Shown one piece after another: positions 10,719-21,844 of a stretch of 64,000 bases of DNA. The notes beneath the pieces are model-generated. The model saw nothing but the letters and a program-made list of their open reading frames with translations, searched no databases and was not told the origin of the DNA. Positions within the stretch are counted from its first letter, which is position 1. Each line of letters starts with the position of its first letter. This DNA is from Aphrocallistes beatrix (taxonomy: Eukaryota; Porifera; Hexactinellida; Sceptrulophora; Aphrocallistidae). The translations under genes and the position numbers were made by a program. Location: the NCBI GenBank assembly GCA_963281255.1, contig OY725489.1:4650001-4714000 (forward strand). The letters are read 5' to 3'.

Positions 10719-12767
10719 ATGGCATCTGCTAAGGAAAACTGCGACATTTGCAATAAAGATTTTGCAAAGTTAAAACGACACGTACAGCTCTGTCATCCGG
10801 ACGAAAATGTATACGAAATTCTATTCAAAAGTCGGGCAGATAAAAATAAAGAAAAGCCTCATGTCATCTGTCCATTTGTAGACGAAGACAACCAAGTGTG
10901 CAACAAATACGTCATGCGAGACGGGAATGTTGCTATAATAGATTATGATACTAGGTCTTTCAATCATTGTCTATATCTACCTCAGCTTATATTACTGCAA
11001 ATTTAGATTACATCATCATCTAACCCGTGTCCATGATGTGAAAATTAAATCCCAATTCGGGAAAGAACTGATTCTCAGAGCAAAGTCTCTACAAGTAGCA
11101 GGGATTACACCCAGCGAAACTCAAGAAATGCCCGAAGCAATACTTGATACGAACAGTATAACATTTAATCTCCCGAGTCCTGATCTCCCAATTCCCAAAA
11201 AGGTCCAATTCTCTCTAACTCCCGAGTCTGCTGAAAGCAGTAACACCAATGAAGACTATATCATTCCAGAAAGCATGTCAATCCTTACGAATGACTTCAT
11301 CAGTCCGCCGACAAAATTTGCTTCAGACAGCGAATATTTCACGCCTGAAGTGGTCGAAGACGAAAATTTACTACCGCAAGATAGCTATACACAATTACCA
11401 ACAAAGGGATTATTATTGGAGCATTTCCAAAGCTGGATGAGAAGTATGGACGGTGGCTGTCAAACCATTGAAATCAGCAACAAGGCAAAAGTTGTCGTCA
11501 ATAATATTTTAGATGTCGTATGCATTAATGAGATAATGCATCCCGAAAAGATTAGTTCCTATTTCACATCTAAACAGATGAAAAAGGAGCTGACAGCCTC
11601 CAATACTAACGTATATTTACGATATTACTCGGCGTTTTCGCTTTTTCTACACCAAAATTATGGAACAATATTTCCGCTGAAAATTTACAGCAACATACAG
11701 AATAGGATACAAAGGTATGTCCAATTAATTATTACAAATTAAGTATTTTAAAACTCGAATATATATGTATGCGTACACGTACACGTATAAATAAAAAATT
11801 TCAAGCATATCTTTTTACATAATATATATATAAATTAATTATTGATAGAAATTCCGCCATGCTTAAGTTATTCAATTTGTCATCGTGACTTGACATAAGC
11901 AAGCAAAAAGCTTCGCCCAAAATTATTGATATCGCTAAAGCTCACGCTAGATGCAACTTTGCAACAAGTCGACATACACGATGTAACTTGGTTGCATCAT
12001 GTATGTTGGGGTTTTAAGTGTCTGCTTGTCATGGGATTGGTTCTAATTCTATGTAAATTTTATAGATGGCATATAAGCCTGAAAAAGATGGCATCCCGCG
12101 AAAGTGTCGAAAAAAGGAGGGCAACGGAACACAATATATCAAACAACATAAATACTATCGAAAAATATCTATCCAGCAATTTGAGGGAGAATATGCTAAG
12201 AGCAATTGTTTTGCAATAAAAACAAGTTCACTCAAAGAGAATTCTATGAATTCAGAGCAGTTTTGATTGGCGAAATCATATTTAGAAATGCACAGCGGAG
12301 TGGCGTCATATTGGGAATGAAAATAAGTGAGGTAGACAATGCTCAAATGCAGGGGATAAACTTAAAATCATCGTCTATCATCATAAAACAGGGAAACTAA
12401 AACCGGCAGCAGTTTTTCTAGAAAAAATGCTCATGAAGCATTAATAACATTTAGAAATGTTATACTGCCTCAAATAGGCGCCACTGAGGAAGATGGCCCA
12501 TTTTTTGTTTCATTTAAAGGGAAGAAAATTACCCATGCCGGGGTACAAAAAAGTTTAAATATACTAGCAGAATTTACTGGATGTAAAACTTTAACTAGTA
12601 CGCAATCACGAATTGCTGCTTCGACATTTATTGCAAAAGCTAATCCTGAGAAGAGCCAAATAGTGGCTGATTATATGCAGCATCAGCAGAATGCAGCAGA
12701 TAAGTATCATAGACAAATGGGTGGGGGGAATCACCTGATCCAAGCATTTGCTGAAATTGGAAAATAA
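10719..12767 (+). pseudogene. C2H2 zinc-finger plus tyrosine-recombinase-like gene, frameshifted
   Basis: Starts MASAKENCDICNKDFAKL (C2H2 finger), then a second zinc segment completed by LHHHLTRVHD in the next exon. Inferred exons: 10,719-~10,925; 10,986-11,714 (donor GTATGT); from 12,066 (acceptor TTTTATAG). The middle exon ends with a helical segment like a recombinase core-binding domain (FTSKQMKKELTASNTNVYLRY). The last part reads FRNAQRSGVILGM, then HKTGKLKPA, GKKITHAGVQKSLN and finally YMQHQQNAADKYHRQM, the spacing of the catalytic domain of tyrosine recombinases with a candidate nucleophile Tyr. The usual first catalytic His region is SRIAAS instead. Frames change at least twice between 12,200 and 12,440, and the first donor site is degraded compared with the left paralog. 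Crypton-type transposon origin, or a captured host gene of that ancestry, is likely. Confidence 0.6.
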
Positions 12768-13009
12768 ATAGTGGAGGGAATGTATGTGAAATGGAAGATA
12801 TAATTAATAATAAATAAAATAAATACCAAATATTTTCATATAGATTAAATTTAATAACGAAAGGAAGAGGGACAACGACGAGGGCAAAAGAAAGAGAGAT
12901 CATCAAAGAGATGGAAAGATTAAACTTCTGAGGAAATGTTTTAGGTGTGAATGTGATTTTAGTGAATTAATGGTGTGATTGTATTTTTCGTTAATTTTAA
13001 GGGTGATTG

Positions 13010-16000
13010 TAAGTAATGAACTGAGGATTGCATAAAGGCACAGCAGATTGGAGAAAGGTACACCAGAGTTTTAAATCGTACAGCATTTTCGACAAATGAA
13101 CACTGGAAGGAAGAAACGACAAGCAGAAAGGAGTAATGAACTGTGGAATGCAGAATGGCACAGCAGATTGAAGAAAAGGACACTAGAAATGTAAATCGTA
13201 AAGCATTTTCGACAACTGAGCACTGGAATGAAGAAACGACCAGCAAAAATGAGTAATGAACTGTGGATTGCATAATGGCGCAGCAGATTGGAGAAAGGTA
13301 CACCAGAGTTTTAAATCGTACAGCATTTTCGAGAAATGAACACTGGAAGGAAGAAACGACCAGAAAAAGAAGAAATGTATAATGAATTGCTGAATCGAAC
13401 ACTAGAATGGAGAAATGAACTGTGGATTGCAGAATGGCACAGTAGATTGGAGAAAGGGACACCACAGTTGTAAAAGGCAAAGCATTTTCGACAACTGTGT
13501 ACATGAATTAAGAAACGAGCAACAGAAAGTAGAAATGTATAATTGATTGCTGAATCGAACACTAGAATGGAGAAATGAACTGTGGATTGCAGAATGGCAC
13601 AGTAGATTGGAGAAAAGGACACCACCGTTGAAAATCATACTACATTTGCAGAACTGAGCACTCGAATGAAGAAACGAGCAGCAGAACGGAGAAATGAACT
13701 GTCGATTGTTGAATGGCACATCAGATTGGAGAAAAGGACACTAGAAATGTAAATCGTACAGCATTTTCGACAACTGAACACTAGAATGAAGAAACGACCA
13801 ACAGAAAAGAGTAATGAACTGTAGATTGCAGAATGGAATAGCTGATTGGAGACAGGTACAAAACAGTTGTAAATCGCAAAGCATTTTCGGCAACTGTATA
13901 CTGGAATTAAGAAATGAGCAACAGAAAGTAGAAATCTATAATGGATTGCTGAATCGAACACTAGAATGGAGAAATGAACTGTGGATGGTTGATCTAAACA
14001 CTCGAATGAAGAAACGAGCAGCAGAACTGAGAAATGAACTGTGGATTGCAGAATGGCACAATATATTGGAGAAAAGGGCACCACAGTTGTAAATCGAAAG
14101 GCATTTTCGACAACTAAACACTCGAATGGAGAAACAAGCAGTAGAAATGAGAAATGTATAATTGATTGCTGAATCGATCAATAGAATGTAGAAATGATTT
14201 GTGAATTGCAGAATGGCACAGCAGATTGGAGAAAAGGACACCACCGTGGAAAATCGCTCTACATTCTGGAGAACTGAGCACTCGAATGAAGAAGCTAGCA
14301 GCAGAAATGAGAAATGTATATTGTATTGCTGAATTGAACACTTGAATGGAGAAATGATTTGTGAATTGCAGAATAGCACAGCGGATTGGAGAAAAGGACA
14401 CCATAGTTGTAAATCGCAAAGCATTTTCGACAACTAAACACTCGAATGGAGAAACAAGCAGCAGAAATGAGAAATGTATAATTGATTGCTGAATCGATCA
14501 ATAGAATGTAGAAATGATTTGTGAATTGCAGAATGGCACAGCAGATTGGAGAAAAGGACACCACCGTGGAAAATCGCTCTACATTTTGGAGAACTGAGCA
14601 CTCGAATGAAGAAGCGAGCAGCAGAAATGAGAAATGTATAATTGATTGCTAAATCGAACACTTGAATGGAGAAATGATTTGTGAATTGCAGAATTGCACA
14701 GCAGATTGGAGAAAAGGACACCATAGTTGTAAATCGCAAAGTATTTATCGAGAACTGAACACTCGAATGAAGAAACGAGCAGCAGAAAGAGGAAATGTAC
14801 TGTGGATTGCAGAATTCGCACAGCAGATTATGGAAAATGATCCCAGAGTTGTAAATCGCAAAGCCTTTATCGAGAACTGAAGATTCGAATGAAGAAACGA
14901 GAAGCAGAAAGGGGAAATGAACTGTGGATTGCAGAATGGCACGGCAGATTGGAGAAAAGAAGACCAGAGTTGTAAATCGTACAGCATTTTCGACAACTGA
15001 AAACTGGAATGAAGAGATGAGCAGCAGAAAGGAGAAATGAACTGTGGATTGCAGAATGGCAATGCAGATTGGAGAAAAGGACACCACAGTTGTAAATCGT
15101 ACAGCATTTTCGACAACTGAACACGGAATTAAAGAAACGAGCAGCACACTCGACCGAAGAAACGAGCAGCAGAAAGGACAAATGAACTGTGGATTGCAGA
15201 ATGAAACTGCAGAATGGAGAAAGGACACCAGAGTTGTAAATCTCATAGCCTTTTCGAGAATTGAACACCAGAATGAAGAAACGAACAGCAGAAAGGAGAA
15301 ATGTATAATGGATTGCTGAATTGATCATTAGAATGGAGAAATGAACTGTGGATTGCAGAATGGCACAGCAGATTGGAGAAAATGATACCACAGTTGTAAA
15401 TCGCAAAGTATTTATCGAGAACTGAACACTCGAATGAAGAAACGAGCAGCAGAAAGAGGAAATGTACTGTGGATTGCAGAATTCGCACAGCAGATTATGG
15501 AAAATGACCCCAGAGTTGTAAATCGCAAAGCCTTTATCGAGAACTGAAGATTCGAATGAAGAAACGAGAAGCAGAAAGGGGAAATGAACTGTGGATTGCA
15601 GAATCGCACGGCAGATTGGAGAAAAGAAGACCAGAGTTGTAAATCGTGCAGCATTTTCGACAACTGAAAACTGGAATGAAGGGATGAGCAGCAGAAAGGA
15701 GAAATGAACTGTGGATTGCAGATTGGCAATGCAGATTGGAGAAAAGGACAACACAGTTGTTAATCGCATAGCCTTTATCGAGAACTGAACACTCGAATGA
15801 AGAAACTAGCAGCAGAAAGGAGAAATGTATAATGAATTACTGCATCGAACATTATACTAATAGAGAAATGAACTGCAGATTGCAGAATGGCACAGGAGAT
15901 TAGAGAAAATGACACCACAGTTGTAAATCGCAAAGCGTTTTCGAGAATTGAAAACTCTAATGAAGAAACGAGCATCAGAAAGGAGAAATGAACTGTGGAT

Positions 16001-16245
16001 TGCAGAATGCACAGCAGATTGGAGAAAGTGACACCAGAGTTGTAAATCGCAATTCATTTCGAGAATGTGGATTTCAGAATTGACCAATAGACCGGATAAA
16101 TAGATAGTATAATTTAAATCTCACAGCATTTTCGAGAACTGAATTGCCGAATATAGTATAAAGGACCGGCAGATAGGAGAAATGATCAGTAGATTGCAGA
16201 ATGGCACAGCAGATTGGAGAAAAGGACAATCCGAGGCATTGCCAC
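13010..16245 (+). repeat. Satellite B, higher-order tandem array
   Basis: About 23 degenerate units built from a roughly 120-bp module (GATTGCAGAATGGCACAGCA, then GATTGGAGAAAAGGACACC, AAATCGCAAAGCATTTTCGA and AATGAAGAAACGAGCAGCAG). In some units an extra roughly 40-bp module (AGAAATGTATAATTGATTGC) lengthens the unit to about 160 bp. Longer periods are visible: 14,097-14,400 repeats at 14,417-14,720 (320 bp), and about 14,740-15,090 repeats at 15,407-15,757 (667 bp). Minus-strand ORFs up to 300 codons here are translations of the repeat. Confidence 0.92.
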
Positions 16246-16507
16246 CAAACTAAATGTAGAATAACCATGGCCAGTGGCACGAAAAGGCCAAAATGTGTAA
16301 GTATGGATTTGTATAACTTGACTAAAAGTTTAGTTACGTTATAATAAAATTCAATTGGGTTGTTGTCCCCCCAAGGTCGGATTTAAAGTGAGCTCCACAA
16401 TGCTAAATTGTAAGCTTCTATTATAGGTAGAGCTTAGCTCTTTGTTTTTCTATCGATAGTAGTGTTGCACACACAATTTAAAATACAAAAGCAGTCTTTA
16501 TTCAGTG

Positions 16508-16825
16508 TTAGAGCATTATTAAATTTTGACAATACTCAGAAATTTTTGGAAGGGGGTAAAAAACATATCCCATGTTTATAAGTGATTTTTTAATGAAATC
16601 CCTTCGGTTTCCTTTAATGCTAGAGAACTTCAAAGGTAGACTTTCAAACCATTCGTCAAATTCATGCTCTTGAATAAACCTATGAGCATTGAACTGATGC
16701 TCTCTTGTTGGTGAAATATCAAATGCTTGTTTGTTATTCATGATCCAAAAATTTGGAATCAAGAAAATTCTGTTCGTCAGGTCTCGGCAAACAGGAATCG
16801 GTTTTAGTTTGTAAAATATATACTG
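16508..16825 (-). CDS. Orphan ORF, possible terminal exon
   Basis: I do not recognise the product. The minus-strand frame is open for about 110 codons upstream of a stop at 16,508; the first Met is at 16,762 (MIPNFWIMNNKQAF) but the open frame begins further upstream (EEQYIFYKLKPIPVCRDL). A candidate 3' splice acceptor (GGAACAG) sits at about 16,825. Composition is non-repetitive and mixed polar/aromatic, unlike the satellite ORFs nearby. A hAT MITE lies just upstream, at 16,848. It could be the last exon of a decayed gene or chance. Confidence 0.3.
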   Translation of the reverse strand, partial: QYIFYKLKPIPVCRDLTNRIFLIPNFWIMNNKQAFDISPTREHQFNAHRFIQEHEFDEWFESLPLKFSSIKGNRRDFIKKSLINMGYVFYPLPKISEYCQNLIML

Positions 16826-16847
16826 TTCCTCGAAATATATTTAGAAC

Positions 16848-16999
16848 CATAGGCGCAACTAGGGCCTTTTTGGTTGGTCAATGCCCATCCAGGTTTCTAA
16901 GTGCGCAACCAGAATTAATCGACCTCTAATACGAAAGTATAGGGTGTGCCCACTCTGTCATTAATAATGCCCACCTAGGTTTCAACAGTTGTGCCTATG
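16848..16999. mobile_element. hAT-type MITE, 152 bp
   Basis: Ends CATAGGCGCAACTAG and CAGTTGTGCCTATG form terminal inverted repeats. Flanks TTTAGAAC (16,840-16,847) and CTTAGAAC (17,000-17,007) match at 7 of 8 positions, as expected for a hAT target duplication. Its ends resemble those of the MITE at 40,249-40,512. Confidence 0.75.
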
Positions 17000-17007
17000 C
17001 TTAGAAC

Positions 17008-17455
17008 AACACACTCAAATACACTCCATAGGAAATCGGATACTTAAAAGTTTCAAAAGTTTATAAATTTAGAATAATATTTCAAAATTGTAATGAAATG
17101 AGAGAAAACTATCAAAATTTATATTTGATAGTAATGTGATGGATTTATTTGTTTTCATTATCAAAAATGCTTTCAATTCATATTATTGCTTAGTAACTAG
17201 ACTAAATACGAAAAATGTTACAACTTGATATGAAAAGAATGTTAGTTTTCATTATCCAATATCATTTAGTATTAGAGTTTGTGGTTACAACAATATTATA
17301 TCCGGATTTTCATCAATTGGAATGTTCACCACAATGCAAAAATTGTTTTCTTACACTTTCAACTACGTAGGTTCAGAAAATGCACAATCAAATTCATTTT
17401 CGATCATTAAATTTTTTGCCTACTTCCAAACCCTGTGCCACTGTGATAGCCTCAT
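17008..17455. other. No gene or repeat recognised
   Basis: AT-rich sequence with no ORF of note and no repeat ends that I can recognise. Confidence 0.45.
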
Positions 17456-17496
17456 CCGAAAAGTACGATAACCATTGCCGACCAAAAATAGGATAG

Positions 17497-19183
17497 GGGT
17501 CATTCCATTCCAATTCGACCAACTGTTCCATGTCGAGCATCTCAGAAATTCTTGTAATTTTAGGTTTTGCATACTAGTGCATGATCATTTGTACAATATC
17601 AGCTTTCAATACCATTTTTTTTTTCGAAGCATTGATAGCACAACCTTTGACCTGGCTTTATAGTTAACTAATTTGTTGTTGGGATGATATTGTTTAGAGC
17701 GTCTGCTAATGAAGTAATGAGAGTTTTAAGGTATTTGTTTACTATTTTTTTGTTGTGCAACTGCCATGGGTCACAGCAAACTAACTGTCAACTGGACTAA
17801 TTTGAGATATAAACTTGTTCATGATGAAGACAAATTGTTTCAAGACCAGCTCTGATCTCCAAAATATGTATTGCATCATTATCGAGATAAAATATTTTCT
17901 TAAGGCCTTGTTTTCTAACATATTTCGTTTTGTGGCAATTTTCGTATAAAATTATTCCAATATCCATATTGCTTTAGACAAGAACAAATTATATAAATCT
18001 GAATTATCAATGATTACTGTTTTCGCATAATTATACGATGACACTAAAGTAATTATTTTATTACAATACTTATGACAATCCTTCATTATATACAAAGTAG
18101 TTCAGCTGGAATCGATCCCGAAATAGAAACCGTATTTGGCAAGTTATACACCACAAGATAAACTTGCCATGCTATGCGAAATAAACAGAACCCTTAGATG
18201 GACTACTATTACAATACTTAATTATATGCAAAGTTGTGCAGATGAAATTTGATCCCGAATTAGAAACCACATTTGACAAGTTTTGGATGGTAACGAAACG
18301 TTGCCATGCTATGTATATAAACAGAACAATATATTAATCATTTTGTCAATATAAAGCTAGACATATTGATTACTAAAGAAATTAAGAAGATAATCGTTTT
18401 ACAATATTAGGAAAAAAGAGATTATTAATACTTGTACAAATATTTCTAATATATAGTACAAGTGATAAAAACACACAAATTTCAACTACAATTCGCACAA
18501 CTGGAGAAACTATATCTATATAACTGTAGGACTAAGAAATAGAAACAAATATCAATTATTAGAGTTCTTCATTCGTAGGCATCAGGAAAATTTGAAAAAT
18601 TTGATAACAATTAAAATTTGGAATGATTTAAAATAGGTATGAATTTAAAAGTAAAAGAACTGATGTAAGCCATGAAATTTACCAGGAAGATTGTACATAT
18701 ATAGAGCAAAATTAAAAAGTAAATGGGCAAATTATAAACCTTTGGAGACATGAAGAATTAATATTTTGAAATGTTTTTGATAAATTGATGAAAATATATG
18801 TTTAGATAAGAATTAAATTTAAACTAGGCAACAAGAATATTCAATTTAGCTAAGAATATTAGGTAACTATATTATTAACAACCAGTAAAAAAACTGGACA
18901 TCTAAGTTAAGAATTGAAAGATATATGTCACATTTGATTAAGGGGCCTCTAAAACAAGAGTGTCCGAACTATAAAAATCGTCAAATTTTGAAATGGCTAT
19001 AATTATAAAACCAAAAGGTATTGAAAGCTGATATTGTACAAATGATCATGCACTGGTATGTAAAACAGGCAAAATTACAAGAATTTCTACACTAGTATGC
19101 AAAACAGCCAAAATGACAAGAATTTCTGAGATGCTCGACATGGAACAGTTGGTCGAATTGTTCAATTTCACATGGAATGACCC
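17497..19183. mobile_element. Non-autonomous TIR element, 1.7 kb, inside satellite A
   Basis: Long terminal inverted repeats (17,497-17,615 and 19,020-19,183) begin GGGTCATTCCA at each end and share CAACTGTTCCATGTCGAGCA and CATGATCATTTGTACAATAT. Both flanks are satellite A, and removal rejoins a satellite unit in phase with a 4-bp duplication ATAG. The right arm is longer because a roughly 35-bp segment (GAAATTCTTGT...) is duplicated. There is no coding capacity. The superfamily is not assigned. Confidence 0.8.
18062..18330 (+). repeat. Tandem duplication inside the TIR element
   Basis: Two direct copies of about 130 bp (18,062-18,193 and 18,208-18,330) share AACAGAAC, ATCCCGAA and TTGCCATGCTATG blocks with about 75-80% identity by eye. 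Confidence 0.6.
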
Positions 19184-19400
19184 ATAGGCATGGCACCCAA
19201 ACAAAATTCTGATAACTTTTGCCGAAAACAAAAAGTACTATTGCAAGGGTGCCCCACTAAAGGTAGGACATCCATTGCCGTCCCACCAAAAGTAAGATAG
19301 TCTTGGCTGTCCAATCAAATGTAGAACATCCATGTACTCCTTAAAATTAGGATAGCATGGGTCCACTTCAAAAAAATCGTATAGCCATTGCAAGTGGGAC
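19184..19400 (+). repeat. Satellite A block
   Basis: Continues the array interrupted by the TIR element at 17,497-19,183. Units of about 32 bp (AAAGTAGGACATCCATTGCC type). A few more units lie at 19,765-19,825. The intervening 19,400-19,760 is unique and has a short GGTACGGCACTCGCCGTACC hairpin. Confidence 0.7.
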
Positions 19401-19959
19401 GACGGGATATTAAATGTTGCACGCGTGGATTCCACGACTAACTCATTGATTCCATGAGTCCCTGCAACGCCTACCTCATTCATCTCATGAAGTCCGGCGA
19501 TACCGTATCTGGAGTGCCCGTTGTGCCGGACGAAGTGGGATTTCTACCTGTACACCATTGTTAAATGTAGTGATATATAGTAGATAATATAATAACCAAT
19601 AAATTATTTCATTTATAGAAATAATAGAAGTGATACAGAAAAGTTGTTTTTCTGAAATCCAATATAACGTCGCTGGACAATCTTGAAATGAGGTACGGCA
19701 AGCCTTACCTCTTTGAAAAGTGGTACGGCACTCGCCGTACCGGGTATGCCACCCCTGTTCATGGCTGTCCAACCAAATGTAGAAGAGCTATGTACTCCCA
19801 AATTTTAGGATAGCATGGGCGTACAGCAGTGACCTAGCGACCTAAAGTATCAATTCAAACCTTAACAACTTAGTTAAGCACTTTCTTAGATGGTCAGGGT
19901 ATTTACCACGTCTATTAGCTGGGCACTCTTGATATCGAATTTTGTACGTCAATGGTTAT

Positions 19960-20340
19960 CAGGCTTTTAGTGGGACGCCCATTCTATACTACAATTTGTG
20001 AGAAGCCATGGCTTTCCTACTTTGGGTTGAACAGCAATTGCTATCCTACTTTTGGTTGTTCTACCATGGCTATCCTACTTTTGGATGTTCTGCCATGGCT
20101 ATCGTACTTTTGGTTGAACAGCGATGGCTATCCTACTTTTGGTGGGGCGGTCATTGATATCCTACTTTTCGTGGAAACCATAGCAATTCTGCTTTTGTGG
20201 GTGGCCATGGCAGTCCTACTTTTAGGGCCCCATTTCTATCCTATCTTTCGTGGGATCCATGGTTATCTTACTTTTTGTGGGTGGCCATGGCTCTCCCACT
20301 TTTTGTTGCGGACATTTTATCCATCCAACCTTTGGTCGAC
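19960..20340 (-). repeat. Satellite A block in inverted orientation
   Basis: About 12 units reading GGCTATCCTACTTTTGGTTG on the plus strand, the reverse complement of the blocks at 490-2,300. The satellite therefore occurs in both orientations within 20 kb. The plus-strand ORFs here are repeat translations. Confidence 0.85.
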
Positions 20341-20838
20341 GGGAGTGGCGTAACGGAGGGGCCGGAGGCCCCTTGTGAGCGGAGAGCAAGCAAATATTTC
20401 GCTTGGGCCCGACGCCAGAGCGATTTAAGCACTTCAGAGCCCAGAATCTCTTATTTAGATGCTATTAATTTACTATTAAACCATAGGAAAACAAAACGTT
20501 TTGTGAGTTAGATACAGCATGGGCGGATCTAGAGTTTGCAAAAGGAGGGCTAGCATTGTGAGCGTTAAATATCTGTTTCGGGGGGCTTGACAACGGAAAA
20601 ATTTGCCTCTTGGACACTTGTAGGTCATTTTAGATGCTATTTGGAGATTAGCAAACATATGAGGGCATAACTACCATAGAGGCATACGATGTATTTGCCT
20701 TGGTGTTGGTGCATTAAATAGGCGTAGGAGCCGGTCAGGTTGGTCCGGTTAAAACCGGATCACACCTAGCCTATTATAAAACTTCATTATTTTATTCTTA
20801 GTAATTAGATGCTTTCATCTTTTCGTAAAGTTCCTCAA

Positions 20839-20894
20839 AGAATGCCTCTGTGTTGTGGATTGTCTCGAGACAATCCACAACAAAGAGGCATTCT
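20839..20894. repeat. 56-bp zero-loop palindrome
   Basis: Arms 20,839-20,866 and 20,867-20,894 are exact reverse complements except for one pair; the centre reads GGATTGTCTCGAGACAATCC. A further copy of GGATTGTCTCGA follows at 20,898. Function unknown. Confidence 0.9.
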
Positions 20895-21049
20895 TATGGA
20901 TTGTCTCGACCATCGTTTACGACTTGACCTTCTCTCTCATATTTTAGCTAGCTCAACTCCATCGTTGAATGAATGAATGGAAGACTTTATTTTGAGTGGA
21001 CTACCTATTCACATAAAGTGATCTTCCATTGGGTCTTCTAGTCGGGTAC

Positions 21050-21315
21050 CGGAATAAGACCTAAAATGCCTGAAGTAGGAATAAGATCTAAAATATTTTC
21101 GAAGTAGGAATAAGAGCTAAAAGCCTTGAAGTGGGAGTAAGACCCAAAATGCCAGAAGTAGGAATAAGACCTAAAATGCCAGAAGTAGGAATAAGACCTA
21201 AAATGATTGTTGAGTAGGAATAAGATCTAAAAGCCTTGATATAGGAATAAGACGTAAAATGCCAGAAGTTGGAATAAGACCTAAAATTATTGTGTAGGAA
21301 TAAGACTTAAAATGA
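21050..21315 (+). repeat. Left subterminal array of the KDZ element
   Basis: About 10 copies of GGAATAAGACCTAAAATGCC followed by AGAAGTA or similar, unit 25-30 bp. It is inverted relative to the right array. Such arrays are candidate transposase-binding regions. Confidence 0.85.
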
Positions 21316-21691
21316 AATTAAAAGGAAGCAATTTCGTCAACTCAGATGTATCTACATATTAATACACTTGTACAATTAAAGTTAAATATAAATCGCTAAA
21401 TAACTGTCGAACAATCAGGAAATCGCAGAAAAGCCCACAATTCAACGATTTGAAAATAACGCTTCAAACGCGGCAAAAAAGACACACACAACGACAACCC
21501 CTGTTCATGGTTCTAGAATTTTTATAAAATCACAAAAAAGGCCGAAAATCAACTTTTTCAAAATGGCAAATAGCACTTCAAACCTGTAAAAAACAACGTC
21601 ACCCCTCCTGGGATGTCCTATACCCTCTAAAAACACAAACAGGCCTCTCATCCTTTCTAACACGTCAATTTGCATGAATTAAAAAGTGCTA

Positions 21692-21724
21692 TGCGCATGC
21701 GCATAAGACTTGTGCGCATGCGCA
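21692..21724. promoter_or_regulatory. Pair of perfect NRF-1 consensus sites, left
   Basis: TGCGCATGCGCA occurs at 21,692-21,703 and 21,713-21,724, centre spacing 21 bp (two helical turns). It fits the NRF-1 consensus YGCGCAYGCGCR exactly and is palindromic. It lies about 120 bp before the start codon of the gene encoding a NRF-1-like domain. Confidence 0.8.
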
Positions 21725-21844
21725 TATTGATGTTTTCACGGAGGTGTGAATGAACATACAAAATTTGAATGAGCATTCATTATTTATACCTGAAAAGCTT
21801 CAGATTTCGTTTAATTTATTTATATATTCTTGTCCTCTCTCAAG

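Noticed and set aside
12959-15975. Long minus-strand ORFs up to 300 codons in the satellite B region
   Set aside because: Several overlapping frames are open at once and all encode the same repeat words, so this is satellite, not a gene family.
20343-20560. hAT-like ends (GAGTGGCGTAACGGAGGGGC at 20,343; CATGGGCGGATCTAGAG at 20,520)
   Set aside because: They are not inverted copies of each other and no 8-bp duplication could be found.
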